From Paenibacillus sp. GSMTC-2017 (GTDB lineage: Bacteria; Bacillota; Bacilli; Paenibacillales; Paenibacillaceae), in NCBI RefSeq assembly GCF_016019935.1, contig NZ_JAECMT010000005.1, positions 310,006-374,005 on the forward strand: 64,000 nucleotides of DNA. Direction: 5' to 3'. Both the position numbers and the translations under genes were made by a program. How positions within the stretch are numbered: position 1 is the first letter of the stretch; every line of letters begins with the position of its first letter. The notes beneath the pieces are model-generated. The model was not told the DNA's origin and did no database searches. It saw only the letters and a list, made by a program, of their open reading frames with translations. Of the stretch, positions 43,764 through 53,125 are shown piece after piece.

Positions 43764-45008
43764 ATGAATAAGATGACAACAGAACAAAGTGACAGAGGCT
43801 TCTCCGAAACAGGGCTACGCAGAATGCGCGAAGTGCTGGCACAGCATGTCGAGTCTGGGAAGATTCCTGGGCTTGTCGCCTTAGTTAGCCGGAACGGTGA
43901 GACACAAGTCGAAGCGCTCGGCACGATGCGCCATGACGGTGGCGCGCCGATGCGCCGGGACACAATCTTCCGAATGGCTTCCACTTCCAAGCCACTCGCG
44001 GTCGCGCCAGTGATGATCCTGCTCGACGAGTGCAAGCTACGGTTGGACGACCCGGTAGATCAATGGCTGCCCGAACTCGCCGATCGGAAGGTACTGAAAC
44101 GGGCCAATGGCCCACTAGATGATACCGTGCCTGCACGACGGCCGATCACCGTACGTGACCTGCTGACCTCCACGTTCGGGCTGGGAGTAGAGATGACATT
44201 GCTGGGATCCCCTATCCTGAATGCGATCTTCGCGCAGGGAATATATGACACACCAGGTGTGGAGTTGCCCGAACCGGACGAGTGGATGCGCCGACTAGGC
44301 ACACTACCGCTTAGCTACCAGCCCGGAGAGCGGTGGCAGTACCACGTCAGCAACGAAGTACTTGGTGTATTAGTTGCTAGGGTCACGGGTAAGACGTTCG
44401 AGACGTTCCTGCGCGAACGTATCCTCGATCCGTTAGGGATGAAGGACACCGGCTTCTACGTGCCCGCTAACAAGATTGATAGGTTGCCACCTGCCTACGC
44501 ACCCGATCCGCAGACTGGGCAATTCATCGTATGGGACGAAGCCACAGGGGGACGTTACAGCCAACCTCCGGCGTTTCAAGCAGGCGGCGGTGGACTGCTA
44601 TCAACCGTCGACGATTATCACGCATATTTAGGGATGCTGCTGAACGAAGGGATGCATGGGAACGAGAGGATCCTGTCCCGGCCTGCCGTCCAGCTTATGA
44701 CCACCAACCACCTCACTCCTGAGCAACAATCAGTCCGAGACGCCATGGCCAAAAACAACGTTCATTTGTCGCACGGCCAAGGTCAGCACGGCGGCTGGGG
44801 CTTTGGGATGGGGGTGCGCACCTACCGCGGAGATTACGCGCCAATCGGTCAGTTCGGCTGGGACGGCGGTAGCGGTACCTCGACTTACGCCGACCCGGAT
44901 AACCAGCTCACCGGAATCCTGCTCACCCAAGTAGGGATGACAACCCCGGATTCAGCGCGGCTAATCCACGACTTCTGGACGACGGTCTACCAGGCAATCG
45001 AAGACTGA
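43764..45008 (+). CDS. Beta-lactamase-fold serine hydrolase (class C-like/esterase)
   Basis: A 414-residue serine hydrolase without a signal peptide. The SxxK nucleophile is STSK (Ser73 to Lys76), a YHVSN motif lies near residue 196, and the third motif is HGGWGFG. This pattern is that of esterases and D-amino-acid peptidases related to class C enzymes; being cytoplasmic, it is not expected to confer beta-lactam resistance. GC content is clearly higher than the flanks, suggesting horizontal origin. GGGGGAAAC precedes the start. Confidence 0.88.
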   Translation: MNKMTTEQSDRGFSETGLRRMREVLAQHVESGKIPGLVALVSRNGETQVEALGTMRHDGGAPMRRDTIFRMASTSKPLAVAPVMILLDECKLRLDDPVDQWLPELADRKVLKRANGPLDDTVPARRPITVRDLLTSTFGLGVEMTLLGSPILNAIFAQGIYDTPGVELPEPDEWMRRLGTLPLSYQPGERWQYHVSNEVLGVLVARVTGKTFETFLRERILDPLGMKDTGFYVPANKIDRLPPAYAPDPQTGQFIVWDEATGGRYSQPPAFQAGGGGLLSTVDDYHAYLGMLLNEGMHGNERILSRPAVQLMTTNHLTPEQQSVRDAMAKNNVHLSHGQGQHGGWGFGMGVRTYRGDYAPIGQFGWDGGSGTSTYADPDNQLTGILLTQVGMTTPDSARLIHDFWTTVYQAIED

Positions 45009-45533
45009 CACTGAGCCAGCAGTTCGTTGATCGTTTAAAAATGCCCAGCAATCATATAACGAGGTCTTTAATAAATAATTCCCGATTTAATTACATCTAC
45101 ATAGCGGGTGGTGTCGGCTTCGCTGGTACTACCCTTACACCATAAAATTAAGCCGGAGTACGATCGGGATCATTGAGCAAAATATCTCGTGCAACACTTA
45201 TTGTGACCTTGAACTTCTTGCAGTTGTTAAAGATTAAGAGTGAGATTTCGAGCTAAGCTATGCCAAAAAAGCAGCCACTTTTATCAGTAGTTGCTTTTTT
45301 TACATTCAACTCCATCCAATTACCCCTGATAACAGCTACGTTGATACTACCTCAATATAATTCGCACTGACTGCTAAAGAGACATATGGGTTCACAAGGT
45401 ATCAAAAAAAAATTTCGAGTGTGTCGAATTTGCCGTTATCGATTCGTCGTCTAATTAGAGGCTTAAATATCCGCCCGCGAGGGAATGGAGAATCTCAAAA
45501 TAAAATCAGTAATAACTGAAAAGGAGACTTACG
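45009..45533. other. Intergenic region, no gene seen
   Basis: About 525 bases between the serine hydrolase and the next hydrolase. The first half is relatively GC-rich and could be decayed sequence from an earlier gene, but no frame is convincing. The second half has a terminator-like hairpin and AT-rich sequence leading to AAAGGAGA before the next gene. Confidence 0.5.
45265..45301 (+). terminator. Terminator-like hairpin
   Basis: AAAAAAGCAGCCACT and AGTAGTTGCTTTTTT pair with one mismatch and a wobble, ending in T residues. Confidence 0.7.
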
Positions 45534-46346
45534 ATGCACACAGTAACTTCAAAAGATGGTACTAAGATTGCCTATGATAGAGTTGGCCAGGGGCCGTCAC
45601 TCATTTTGGTAGGGGGAGCGTTCAGCTATCGCAAATTCCCCGGACTGGTGCAGTTGGCAAATTTGTTGTCAGCACATTTCACGGTCTACAATTACGACCG
45701 CCGAGGTCGCGGCGATAGCGGAGATATACTGCCTTATGCCATAAATCGCGAGATGGAAGATCTTCAGGCCATGATTGATGAAGCCGGTGGTTCGGCCTAT
45801 GTTTGGGGATTGTCAGCTGGGGCGGTTCTGGCTCTGCAGACGGCAGCGACGGGGGCCAACATTACAAAACTGGCTCTGCATGAACCACCCTTTGTAGTTG
45901 ATGCTACGGGTCACAAGCCACCGGAAAATTTCGTCAAGCAGGTTTCAGAGCTTATATCCGCGAATCGTCAGGGCGAGGCTATCAAATATTTTATGACCAA
46001 GGGGATGGGGGCGCCTTCATTTGTGGTCAGTTTGATGCGCGTGATGCCAGGCGTGTGGTCCAAGCTTCTGGCTGTTGCCAATACTCTTCCTTACGACGCG
46101 GCCATGCTCGATGGATATATGGATGGAAAGGCGCTGCCCGACAAGTTGTGGGATGCGGTTACGATGCCAACTCTCGTGATCGAAGGAACGGAGAGTCCGG
46201 TTAGGCTGCGTCATGGTGCCCAAGCACTGGCTAGCGTACTTCCTAATGCAAGACTGCTGAGTAAAAGAGGACTCGGTCATGCCAAACAACTCGACACCAA
46301 AAAGATTTCATCGGAGCTTGTAGCATTCTTTATGGGCAATTGTTAA
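45534..46346 (+). CDS. Alpha/beta hydrolase
   Basis: A 270-residue cytosolic hydrolase. The nucleophile elbow is GLSAGA (Ser94), the oxyanion region is VGGAF, and RRGRGDS marks the strand-turn after the second beta strand. A His in GLGHAKQ near the C-terminus should complete the triad. Best described as a hydrolase of unknown substrate; esterase or epoxide-like activity is possible. GAAAAGGAGA lies upstream. It stands alone. Confidence 0.88.
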   Translation: MHTVTSKDGTKIAYDRVGQGPSLILVGGAFSYRKFPGLVQLANLLSAHFTVYNYDRRGRGDSGDILPYAINREMEDLQAMIDEAGGSAYVWGLSAGAVLALQTAATGANITKLALHEPPFVVDATGHKPPENFVKQVSELISANRQGEAIKYFMTKGMGAPSFVVSLMRVMPGVWSKLLAVANTLPYDAAMLDGYMDGKALPDKLWDAVTMPTLVIEGTESPVRLRHGAQALASVLPNARLLSKRGLGHAKQLDTKKISSELVAFFMGNC

Positions 46347-46434
46347 GTTGCAGCATGTAAAGGGCTATGCATATCTCACTTCAAAACAGCAACTAGGATC
46401 AAATAATAGATATCAAAATGGACAATGAGAGTTG

Positions 46435-46450
46435 GGTGTGTTTTCACACC
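46435..46450 (+). other. Short perfect stem-loop before the SLH-hydrolase gene
   Basis: GGTGTG-TTTT-CACACC, 32 bases before the start codon, without a T-run. It may be a remnant or a leader structure. Confidence 0.4.
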
Positions 46451-46481
46451 ACTAGAATTCAAATAAAAAGGAGCGGGTAAA

Positions 46482-47912
46482 GTGAAGAAGTTAGTGAGCT
46501 TTATTTCTACTATATTATTGGCTTGTACATTATTGAGCGGTTCTGTCTCTGCATTTAACGATCTGAATGCGACTGAAAAAGAAATTATTCTTAATTTGAA
46601 GGAACGGGGCATCGTTTCCGGAATAGATAGTAACCATTTTGCTCCGCGCGACAAAATCAACTTTGCTCAAGGCGTAAGCTTAATCGTAAGAGGTATGAAT
46701 CTGAGTATTGACAACGAGCAATTTGTGGAAAACCCGGAGGCAATCGATTATTTCACGAATGTTCCAAACGATGCATGGTATGCGGAAGCATTTATTATTG
46801 CGAAAATGAATGGGCTAGATATCCCGAAAGATGTTGGTCCTAAAGCTGTAATTACCCGGGAACAATACGCGGATATGCTGATTAAAGCAATAGATGTAAA
46901 AGGATCATTCCCGGTCGATAAAATGCCGATGATCTTCGAGGACGCAGATCAAATCGACGACAAATACAAAGACAGCGTGCAAAAAATTTATTTGCACAAA
47001 ATTGCTACTTCAGACGAGAAAAGATTGGCATTTCCGAAGCAGGATATGACACGGGGAGAGGCAGCGGTTTGGTTGCACAATACAATTAATCTTGTGGAGT
47101 CGCAACTAGCCCTAACGAAACCAGGCAACTACGCTTCTGTGAATGGCCTCAATATGTATTACGAGATCCACGGTACTGGACAACCATTGATTCTGCTTCA
47201 TGGCGGTTTGGCCACAATCGACATGATGTTCGGACAGCTTCTGCCAGCCCTTGCGAAGACTCGCCAGGTCATTGCAGTTGAGCTACAGGCCCATGGGCAC
47301 ACCGCAGACATCGATCGTCCGCTCAGCTACGAGCAGATGGCGGATGATACCGCTGCCCTGATCAAGCATCTTGGACTCAAAAATGCCGACGTCTTCGGCT
47401 TTTCCATGGGCGGAGGCGTTGCCCTGCAGACAGCCATCCGGCACCCGGATGTGGTGCGCAAGTTAGTGGTCGCCTCGGCACCCTATAAGAGTGATGGATG
47501 GTATCCTGATGTTCTCGCGGGAATGGCGTCGATGAATGCCGAAGCTATGGTAGGGTCCCCGATGCATGAAGTCTATGTAAAAGCAGCGCCAAAGCCCGAG
47601 GACTGGTCGACGCTGATCGCCAAGATGAAACAATTCCAAACCAAAGCTTACGACTGGACGAAGGACATTTCAGCTATTAAGGCTCCTACGTTAATTTTGA
47701 TCGGGGATTCCGATAAAGTTCGCCCAGATCACGCTTTAGAAATGTTTCAACTACTCGGCGGTGGTAAAGCGGACGGCTCGATGGGCGGACTCACGAATTC
47801 TCAGCTCAGCGTACTCCCGGATACATCACATTATAACATTCTAGCCCGTACCGATCTTCTTCTTCCAATCATTCCACCATTCCTTGACGCTCCCATGCCT
47901 AAGGCGGAGTAA
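46482..47912 (+). CDS. Secreted SLH-domain/alpha-beta hydrolase fusion
   Basis: A 476-residue protein joining two modules. A signal peptide (about 1-24) is followed by SLH-like repeats (about 25-205; NFAQGVSLIVRGMN, VPNDAWYAEAFIIAKMNG, ITREQYADMLIKA, MTRGEAAVWLHN) that would hold it on the cell-wall polymer. From about residue 213, NGLNMYYEIHGTGQPLILLHGG opens a complete alpha/beta hydrolase with nucleophile GFSMGG (Ser308) and a C-terminal catalytic His in DTSHYNI. Base composition turns GC-richer at the junction. A surface-anchored hydrolase of unknown substrate is inferred. GGAGCGGG lies upstream. Confidence 0.88.
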   Translation: MKKLVSFISTILLACTLLSGSVSAFNDLNATEKEIILNLKERGIVSGIDSNHFAPRDKINFAQGVSLIVRGMNLSIDNEQFVENPEAIDYFTNVPNDAWYAEAFIIAKMNGLDIPKDVGPKAVITREQYADMLIKAIDVKGSFPVDKMPMIFEDADQIDDKYKDSVQKIYLHKIATSDEKRLAFPKQDMTRGEAAVWLHNTINLVESQLALTKPGNYASVNGLNMYYEIHGTGQPLILLHGGLATIDMMFGQLLPALAKTRQVIAVELQAHGHTADIDRPLSYEQMADDTAALIKHLGLKNADVFGFSMGGGVALQTAIRHPDVVRKLVVASAPYKSDGWYPDVLAGMASMNAEAMVGSPMHEVYVKAAPKPEDWSTLIAKMKQFQTKAYDWTKDISAIKAPTLILIGDSDKVRPDHALEMFQLLGGGKADGSMGGLTNSQLSVLPDTSHYNILARTDLLLPIIPPFLDAPMPKAE

Positions 47913-47983
47913 TAAGCGATGATTAGAATAATTCTTTTGAAGTAAATATAATTCATAATTTGACCTTGACTGCTCTCGCCTAG

Positions 47984-48205
47984 CCAAACCGGTTTCTGAC
48001 TAATCACATAGGCCAAATTCGATGGAGAAGCCAAATTCCCCGGATAAACGGGCTTTGGTTGAACTTTAAGGGGGAGATTGCTTATAAACTTAGTCTGCAA
48101 AGATACGATTTTATGAAGATGGTTATGTACCTTATTAGCCAAGGTTTACTAGGTGAAGAAGTATCTAAGCAGCTAACTCCTTCAGAAGCCACTTCAAAAA
48201 ATTAA
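47984..48205 (+). pseudogene. Possible gene remnant (73-codon open frame without a start)
   Basis: Translation between stops at 47981 and 48203 gives 73 residues that end in MVMYLISQGLLGEEVSKQLT plus a short tail. The frame has no start codon with a ribosome site near its beginning, and no family was recognised. It could be a decayed mobile-element or regulator fragment or a chance frame in a 700-base gene-poor gap (47913-48620). Confidence 0.2.
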
Positions 48206-48263
48206 AGTGCATTATTTCATTACTTTACCGTTATTATTAATTTAAATTAACATGTAAGTAATC

Positions 48264-48305
48264 AACCCCTGATTCGTCAGATGCACTGATGATTCAGGGG
48301 TTTTC
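48264..48305 (+). terminator. Terminator-like hairpin in the 48-kb gap
   Basis: AACCCCTGATTCGTCAG and CTGATGATTCAGGGGTT pair with one mismatch, followed by TTTT. Confidence 0.75.
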
Positions 48306-48620
48306 ATATTTGCTAAGTAGTATGTGAAAGCAAGAAAGCTCGCATTTCCAGTTAAAACCCCACGAGCGATAGGTGCTCCGGCTACGAGTGATAATCTTAA
48401 CTTCCATATTTATATACAGGATAAGCTATATCTGTAAAACAAGGCGCATATTAAAGCATTCAGTCAATTAATGGATGTCTCTATTTTTGTTCACGCTTAC
48501 TTCGACTTTGACCCAATTTCTTCCTACTCCTATACTGAAGGAGATTCGTCTGGCAAGCTGGTAGATTAATAGACTAGCAAACTAGAGGATCAAACTTTAT
48601 AGATTTGAGAGGAGAACTTT

Positions 48621-50516
48621 ATGTACGATTATTCCCGCTTCAAGATCACGTTGTCCATCGCTCTTATTTTGTCTTTATTGTTGTCACTTGGTTCAAGTCT
48701 AACTGAGATTAAAGCCGCTGAGGGAAGTGGGGAAGCGAACGCTGACTCACAGATACGCACATCGAATGAGCTACCAGCCTTCGAGGAAGAGCTTGTCGTC
48801 AAGCTCCGTGCGGAAGCGCTTGAAGAAAACAATGGCAGCAAACTAGTTCCTCAGGAGACGCTCTCTTCATTGTCCATCATACCTCAATTGTCGTTTGGAC
48901 GTATGTTTACGCAGGACGTGTTGCCAGTACCTACTAAAAGCGCAGTTGCTTCTGCACAAGCATCTGTATTTGAACGTTACTATTCTTCCAAAATTCCTTC
49001 TGGGGCAGATGTCGAGCAACTATTAAAGACGCTGAAGAGCTCACCGCTCGTTGAGACGGCATATGTGACACAGAAACCAGAGAAACCAACTACACTTTCT
49101 CCGAACACTACACCTGTTCAACCTACTAACGATCCCCGCTTTAGCTTGCAAAAATATTCAGAAGAAAGTACAGGCATCAATGCGCCTTATGCTTGGCAAT
49201 TCGAAGGTGGAGATGGCAAAGGTGTTAGCTGGGCAGACGTGGAATGGAGCTGGGCTTTGAATCATGAAGATTTGATCGCACACAACATTCAACAGTTGCC
49301 AGGTGGAACGAATATCGGTGATGGTAGCCATGGCACTGCCGTACTTGGTGTTGTATCTGCAGCCGACAATGCGATTGGCAACATAGGTCTTGCGAACAAA
49401 GCAAAACCATATGTTTCATCGCTTGTACGCGCTTCGGGTAATTGGAGTATAACGGAAGCAATCTTAACAGCTACTCAGACACTACAAGCAGGGGATGTCA
49501 TTCTGCTCGAGGTACAAGTTGGCTCTAATAATCGCTGGCTACCTATCGAAAGTCAACAAGCGGAGTTCGATGCGATTCAGTATGCAACGAGCCTTGGCAT
49601 AGTCGTCGTATCTGCTGGAGGGAACGGAAATGTTGATCTCGATCAATACCTCTCTGGAGATAATAAATATACTTTTAATCCTGACAGCCCAGATTTCAAA
49701 GACTCTGGATCCATCCTTGTAGGAGCAGGCTCGTCAACCTTCCCTCACTATAGACTTTCATTCAGCAACCACGGTAATCGTGTTGATGTTCACGGTATCG
49801 GGGAAAACGTAGCTACGTTAAATTCTACTGACGTCAGCTCAACTACAGGCTATACCGACTACTTCAGTGGTACATCTTCAGCTTCACCTGTTGTTGTAGG
49901 TGCGATCCTTCAACTACAAGGCATTGCAAAAGCAAAGTTCGGCGTACCGTATACACCTGCTGAGATACGTCGCATATTAAGATGGCTGCCTCATCAAACG
50001 TCGTCGATTGATCCAGCGAATGACCGAATTGGCGCACTGCCTGATTTGAAAAAAATTATTCAGAGCTTGCCTACACCAGGTAGTGTTCCTACTGATATAG
50101 CAGCACCAAGCGCACCTGCCAATCTTGTTACGTCCGTCGTGAATGGAGCAAATCACATTACTTGGAGTGCTGCAACCGACAATGTTGGTTTAATTGGCTA
50201 TGACGTTTACTTAAATAACAATTTACTCCCTTTCAAAAGAACAACAGGCACATCCGTTACTCTGAGTGACCTGCCGAGTGGTGCATTTAACATTACAGTT
50301 AAAGCACGGGATGGATATAATCAGCTATCTTCCGCTAGCAACTCTGTTCATGTGAACAATTCACTTCCAACCTGGAGTGCTTCAACGGTATATCTTGCAG
50401 GCAATATTGTTGGTTATCAGGGCGTGAAGTACCAAGCCAAATGGTGGAACCAGAACGAGCGGCCAGACCTGAAGAGCTCGCCTAACGATGTATGGATCAA
50501 CTTGGGACCCTATTAA
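48621..50516 (+). CDS. Secreted subtilisin-like protease with FnIII and chitin-binding domains
   Basis: A 631-residue extracellular peptidase of family S8. Signal peptide (about 1-33), a propeptide-like region (to about 165), then the catalytic domain with Asp206 (SWADVEWSW, unusual in lacking the standard DTG), His237 in GDGSHGTA, oxyanion Asn335 in GGNGN and Ser419 in GTSSASP. A fibronectin type III domain (about 500-580) and a C-terminal carbohydrate-binding domain (588-631; WSASTVYLAGNIVGYQGVKYQ) of the CBM5/12 chitin-binding type follow. It probably degrades chitin-associated or fungal proteins. GAGAGGAG lies before the start. Monocistronic. Confidence 0.9.
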   Translation: MYDYSRFKITLSIALILSLLLSLGSSLTEIKAAEGSGEANADSQIRTSNELPAFEEELVVKLRAEALEENNGSKLVPQETLSSLSIIPQLSFGRMFTQDVLPVPTKSAVASAQASVFERYYSSKIPSGADVEQLLKTLKSSPLVETAYVTQKPEKPTTLSPNTTPVQPTNDPRFSLQKYSEESTGINAPYAWQFEGGDGKGVSWADVEWSWALNHEDLIAHNIQQLPGGTNIGDGSHGTAVLGVVSAADNAIGNIGLANKAKPYVSSLVRASGNWSITEAILTATQTLQAGDVILLEVQVGSNNRWLPIESQQAEFDAIQYATSLGIVVVSAGGNGNVDLDQYLSGDNKYTFNPDSPDFKDSGSILVGAGSSTFPHYRLSFSNHGNRVDVHGIGENVATLNSTDVSSTTGYTDYFSGTSSASPVVVGAILQLQGIAKAKFGVPYTPAEIRRILRWLPHQTSSIDPANDRIGALPDLKKIIQSLPTPGSVPTDIAAPSAPANLVTSVVNGANHITWSAATDNVGLIGYDVYLNNNLLPFKRTTGTSVTLSDLPSGAFNITVKARDGYNQLSSASNSVHVNNSLPTWSASTVYLAGNIVGYQGVKYQAKWWNQNERPDLKSSPNDVWINLGPY

Positions 50517-50570
50517 TCCCAGTTTGCTAGACTTAAACATAACTCGATTATAGAACTGCTAACTACACGT

Positions 50571-50613
50571 GAGGGTGCCCCAAAAGCCATAGACTTTTGG
50601 GGCACCCTCTTTC
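50571..50613. terminator. Bidirectional terminator after the protease
   Basis: GAGGGTGCCCCAAAAG and CTTTTGGGGCACCCTC form a 16-bp perfect stem, followed by TTTC. It separates convergent genes. Confidence 0.9.
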
Positions 50614-50665
50614 GGCAGTTATATAGAGATTAAGATATGTTAGTACAATGTTATTGTAAGCAATA

Positions 50666-51748
50666 TTATTGAAGCACAACCTTATCTCCAACCTGTAACC
50701 CTTTAACTACCTCTGTTTTATCCGGAGTCTCTTGCCCAATTTCGATATCTTTTCGTTCATAAACGCCGTTGCCTTTGTCGAGCATAACATAATGTTTATC
50801 CTGTTCGCGCAAGATTGCAATCGTAGGGACAACAACAACATCTTCTTTACGGCTAATTTCAATATCGCCTTTTAGACTAAGGCCAGCAATTAAATGCTCA
50901 CTTGCTTCTAAACTAATAACAACTTCAAATTGTGCAGCTTGATCGGCATTTGTTTGATCCGTGGTTGCTTTTGCAAATTTAGAGACGGACATTACTTTTC
51001 CCTTAAGAGGAACTTCCTTCATCGCATTCATTTGTACGGCAACAGACATTCCTTCTTTGATACGAAACACGTCGTTTTCACCAACAAATACAATCATCTG
51101 AAGTTTGTTCAGGTCAACAACTTTTCCTATGTATTGTTGATCATCTACAATTTGTGGAACTTTGTTAGCAACGTCGAACAAGAAGATTCCGGTCATTGGT
51201 GCAGTGAAGCGAGCTTCCTCAATTTTTTTGCGTTTGCGATCTAGTTCCTTTTTTTGAACTTCAGACATAACACTATTAAGCTGAGCTTGTACTTTATCTG
51301 CTTCACGTTTAGCGAATGCACGCTTTCGCTCATCTTCGGTCATCTCTATCGTTACTTCCGCAGAGCCAGTAGCACTAGCAAGTTTGCTAAGTTTCTCTTC
51401 TAGCGCTACCTTCTTTATTGTAGCTTCTTCTTGAGCGATTTGATCTTGAAGTAATGTTCGATCGAGTTCAAACAGCGTTTGACCTTTTTCGATTTTTTGA
51501 CCATTTTTAACATACCATTTCTCTACTTTTGCTCCATAGGGCGCATATACTAACTGCTCAAGTTCATAGTTGGATTTTCCTTTAACTTCAACAGAACTAA
51601 CAATCGTCTCTTTTGTTACATCAAAGGTTATCGCCCCTTCATTCACAACTGGCGCAGGTAAACGGTTTGGATTGGCCATATTGTATAAGAAAAAGCTAAT
51701 TCCAGCGAGTACGATACATATAACGATCCATTTAATTTTTTTCTTCAT
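50666..51748 (-). CDS. Efflux periplasmic-adaptor protein (MacA/YknX-like)
   Basis: A 360-residue membrane-fusion protein with one N-terminal helix (about 5-24), a biotinyl-lipoyl-like region (VEKWYVKNGQKIEKGQTLFEL), a coiled-coil hairpin of about 80 residues and a beta-barrel with GMSVAVQMNAMKEVPLKGKVMSVS. It links the MacB-like permease to the outside. Closest Bacillus relative is YknX, which works with YknYZ in protection against the toxin SdpC; that role is only suggested. Last gene of the minus-strand operon. Confidence 0.88.
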   Translation of the reverse strand: MKKKIKWIVICIVLAGISFFLYNMANPNRLPAPVVNEGAITFDVTKETIVSSVEVKGKSNYELEQLVYAPYGAKVEKWYVKNGQKIEKGQTLFELDRTLLQDQIAQEEATIKKVALEEKLSKLASATGSAEVTIEMTEDERKRAFAKREADKVQAQLNSVMSEVQKKELDRKRKKIEEARFTAPMTGIFLFDVANKVPQIVDDQQYIGKVVDLNKLQMIVFVGENDVFRIKEGMSVAVQMNAMKEVPLKGKVMSVSKFAKATTDQTNADQAAQFEVVISLEASEHLIAGLSLKGDIEISRKEDVVVVPTIAILREQDKHYVMLDKGNGVYERKDIEIGQETPDKTEVVKGLQVGDKVVLQ

Positions 51749-51772
51749 AATGCTATCGGCTCCTTTAAGTGG

Positions 51773-53125
51773 TTAATCTCTACGAATAGCTGTTAGAGCA
51801 TCTGTACGAGATGCATTAATAGCAGGATAAATACCGGAAAGTACGCCAGTCATTATAGCAAACGTCATTCCAATCGGTATAATGTTAAATGGTATAAAAA
51901 TAGTAGGAGCACCTGCACTCCCAGATGACATAGATACAATTAATATATTAATGCCCCACACGACCCAATGGGAGAAAAGAACACCGAGCAAGCCGCCAAG
52001 CAAACCTAGTAATGCGGCTTCTACTATAAACATGTTTCGAATTTGTGCGAGATTTGCACCTAATACTTTCATTATTCCTATTTGTCTGCGACGTTGATAA
52101 GTAGACATGGTCATCGCAACTACAATAGAAATTGATGCGATAATCAGAATGAAAATTCCACCGCCAAGTGCAACAGCTTTTATAATTTTAAACTGTGAAG
52201 CAAGTTGTTCCTTTTGATGTAGATTAGTAGATGCAGAAAGTGTTAGTTTTTTTATATTTTTCTCAACTAATGGAACGTCCTTTTGTTCCTTCACCTTAAC
52301 GATTAATGAGTCATAGAGAACATTGTTTCCGCTAGAATGAACAAGAGCGCTGTTCTTTAACTGTAACAATTGTTCAGCTGTTTCCATTGAAACATAGCCT
52401 CTTTTATCAAAGGAGATACTTAACTCGTCTGTTTTATCTGGCTTTTTTAATACGCCTGCGACACGGTAAGGAGAGCTTGTTACTAATTTGTCTTGGTTGT
52501 TGTGCATATTAAATTGAATTTGCCGTTGATAAAGTGCGGCAGGAATGCTGTTTAAATTGTTATATTGTTTCATAACATCGTCGTCGTAAGGGTTATTCTC
52601 TAACTGTTCGTATATGCTTTGGCGTGTTTTTTCATCAATTAAACCCATAGTAGCCCCGTAGCTTAAGATGATACTTCCTTCAGTATTGGTAACAGAACCT
52701 TGTCCAATTGTTTCTCCTAGATTCTCTAGTTGCTCCAAATCTGTTGCGAACAGCTCCAAATTCGCTTTTTTCCCATCTGCAGTCATATATTCCGTATAGC
52801 CTATACTCAGCATCGGTACAACAGCTTTTACCTCAGGGAAGTTTGCGATTACTTGCCGCTTCTGATCAGTAAGTTTGCCTCGTTCTAGCTCAGCTGCATC
52901 TACATTAGCGCCCTTTACACCTTCGTTTGCTTTGACTGTAACCTCGTCCATCTTAAAAAAAGTGTTCATCTCGGCTTCAATATATTTCTGAGCGGATTCA
53001 CCTACGCTCATCGCGACAATAATGGCTGCACATCCGATAGAAATGCCGATAGCACATAAGCTTGTTACGACTTTCCTACGTCTAACCTGGTCCCACGACA
53101 ATCTTGTAAGATCACTTATTTTCAC
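51773..53125 (-). CDS. MacB/YknZ-like ABC permease
   Basis: A 450-residue FtsX/MacB-type permease. One helix (about 20-40) is followed by a large extracellular domain (about 45-320), then three C-terminal helices with GGGIFILIIASISIVVAMTMS and RRQIGIMKVLGA, the conserved cytoplasmic coupling segment. A mechanotransmission efflux role with its ATPase and adaptor is inferred. It overlaps the ATPase gene by 4 bases. Confidence 0.9.
   Translation of the reverse strand: MKISDLTRLSWDQVRRRKVVTSLCAIGISIGCAAIIVAMSVGESAQKYIEAEMNTFFKMDEVTVKANEGVKGANVDAAELERGKLTDQKRQVIANFPEVKAVVPMLSIGYTEYMTADGKKANLELFATDLEQLENLGETIGQGSVTNTEGSIILSYGATMGLIDEKTRQSIYEQLENNPYDDDVMKQYNNLNSIPAALYQRQIQFNMHNNQDKLVTSSPYRVAGVLKKPDKTDELSISFDKRGYVSMETAEQLLQLKNSALVHSSGNNVLYDSLIVKVKEQKDVPLVEKNIKKLTLSASTNLHQKEQLASQFKIIKAVALGGGIFILIIASISIVVAMTMSTYQRRRQIGIMKVLGANLAQIRNMFIVEAALLGLLGGLLGVLFSHWVVWGINILIVSMSSGSAGAPTIFIPFNIIPIGMTFAIMTGVLSGIYPAINASRTDALTAIRRD

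Noticed and set aside
43764-45008. Beta-lactam resistance gene
   Set aside because: No signal peptide and motifs of the class C-like esterase/peptidase group, so resistance is not supported.
48560-50534. GTTTGCTAG inverted copies flanking the protease gene
   Set aside because: A 9-base match is too short to call a mobile-element boundary, and there is no transposase or target duplication.
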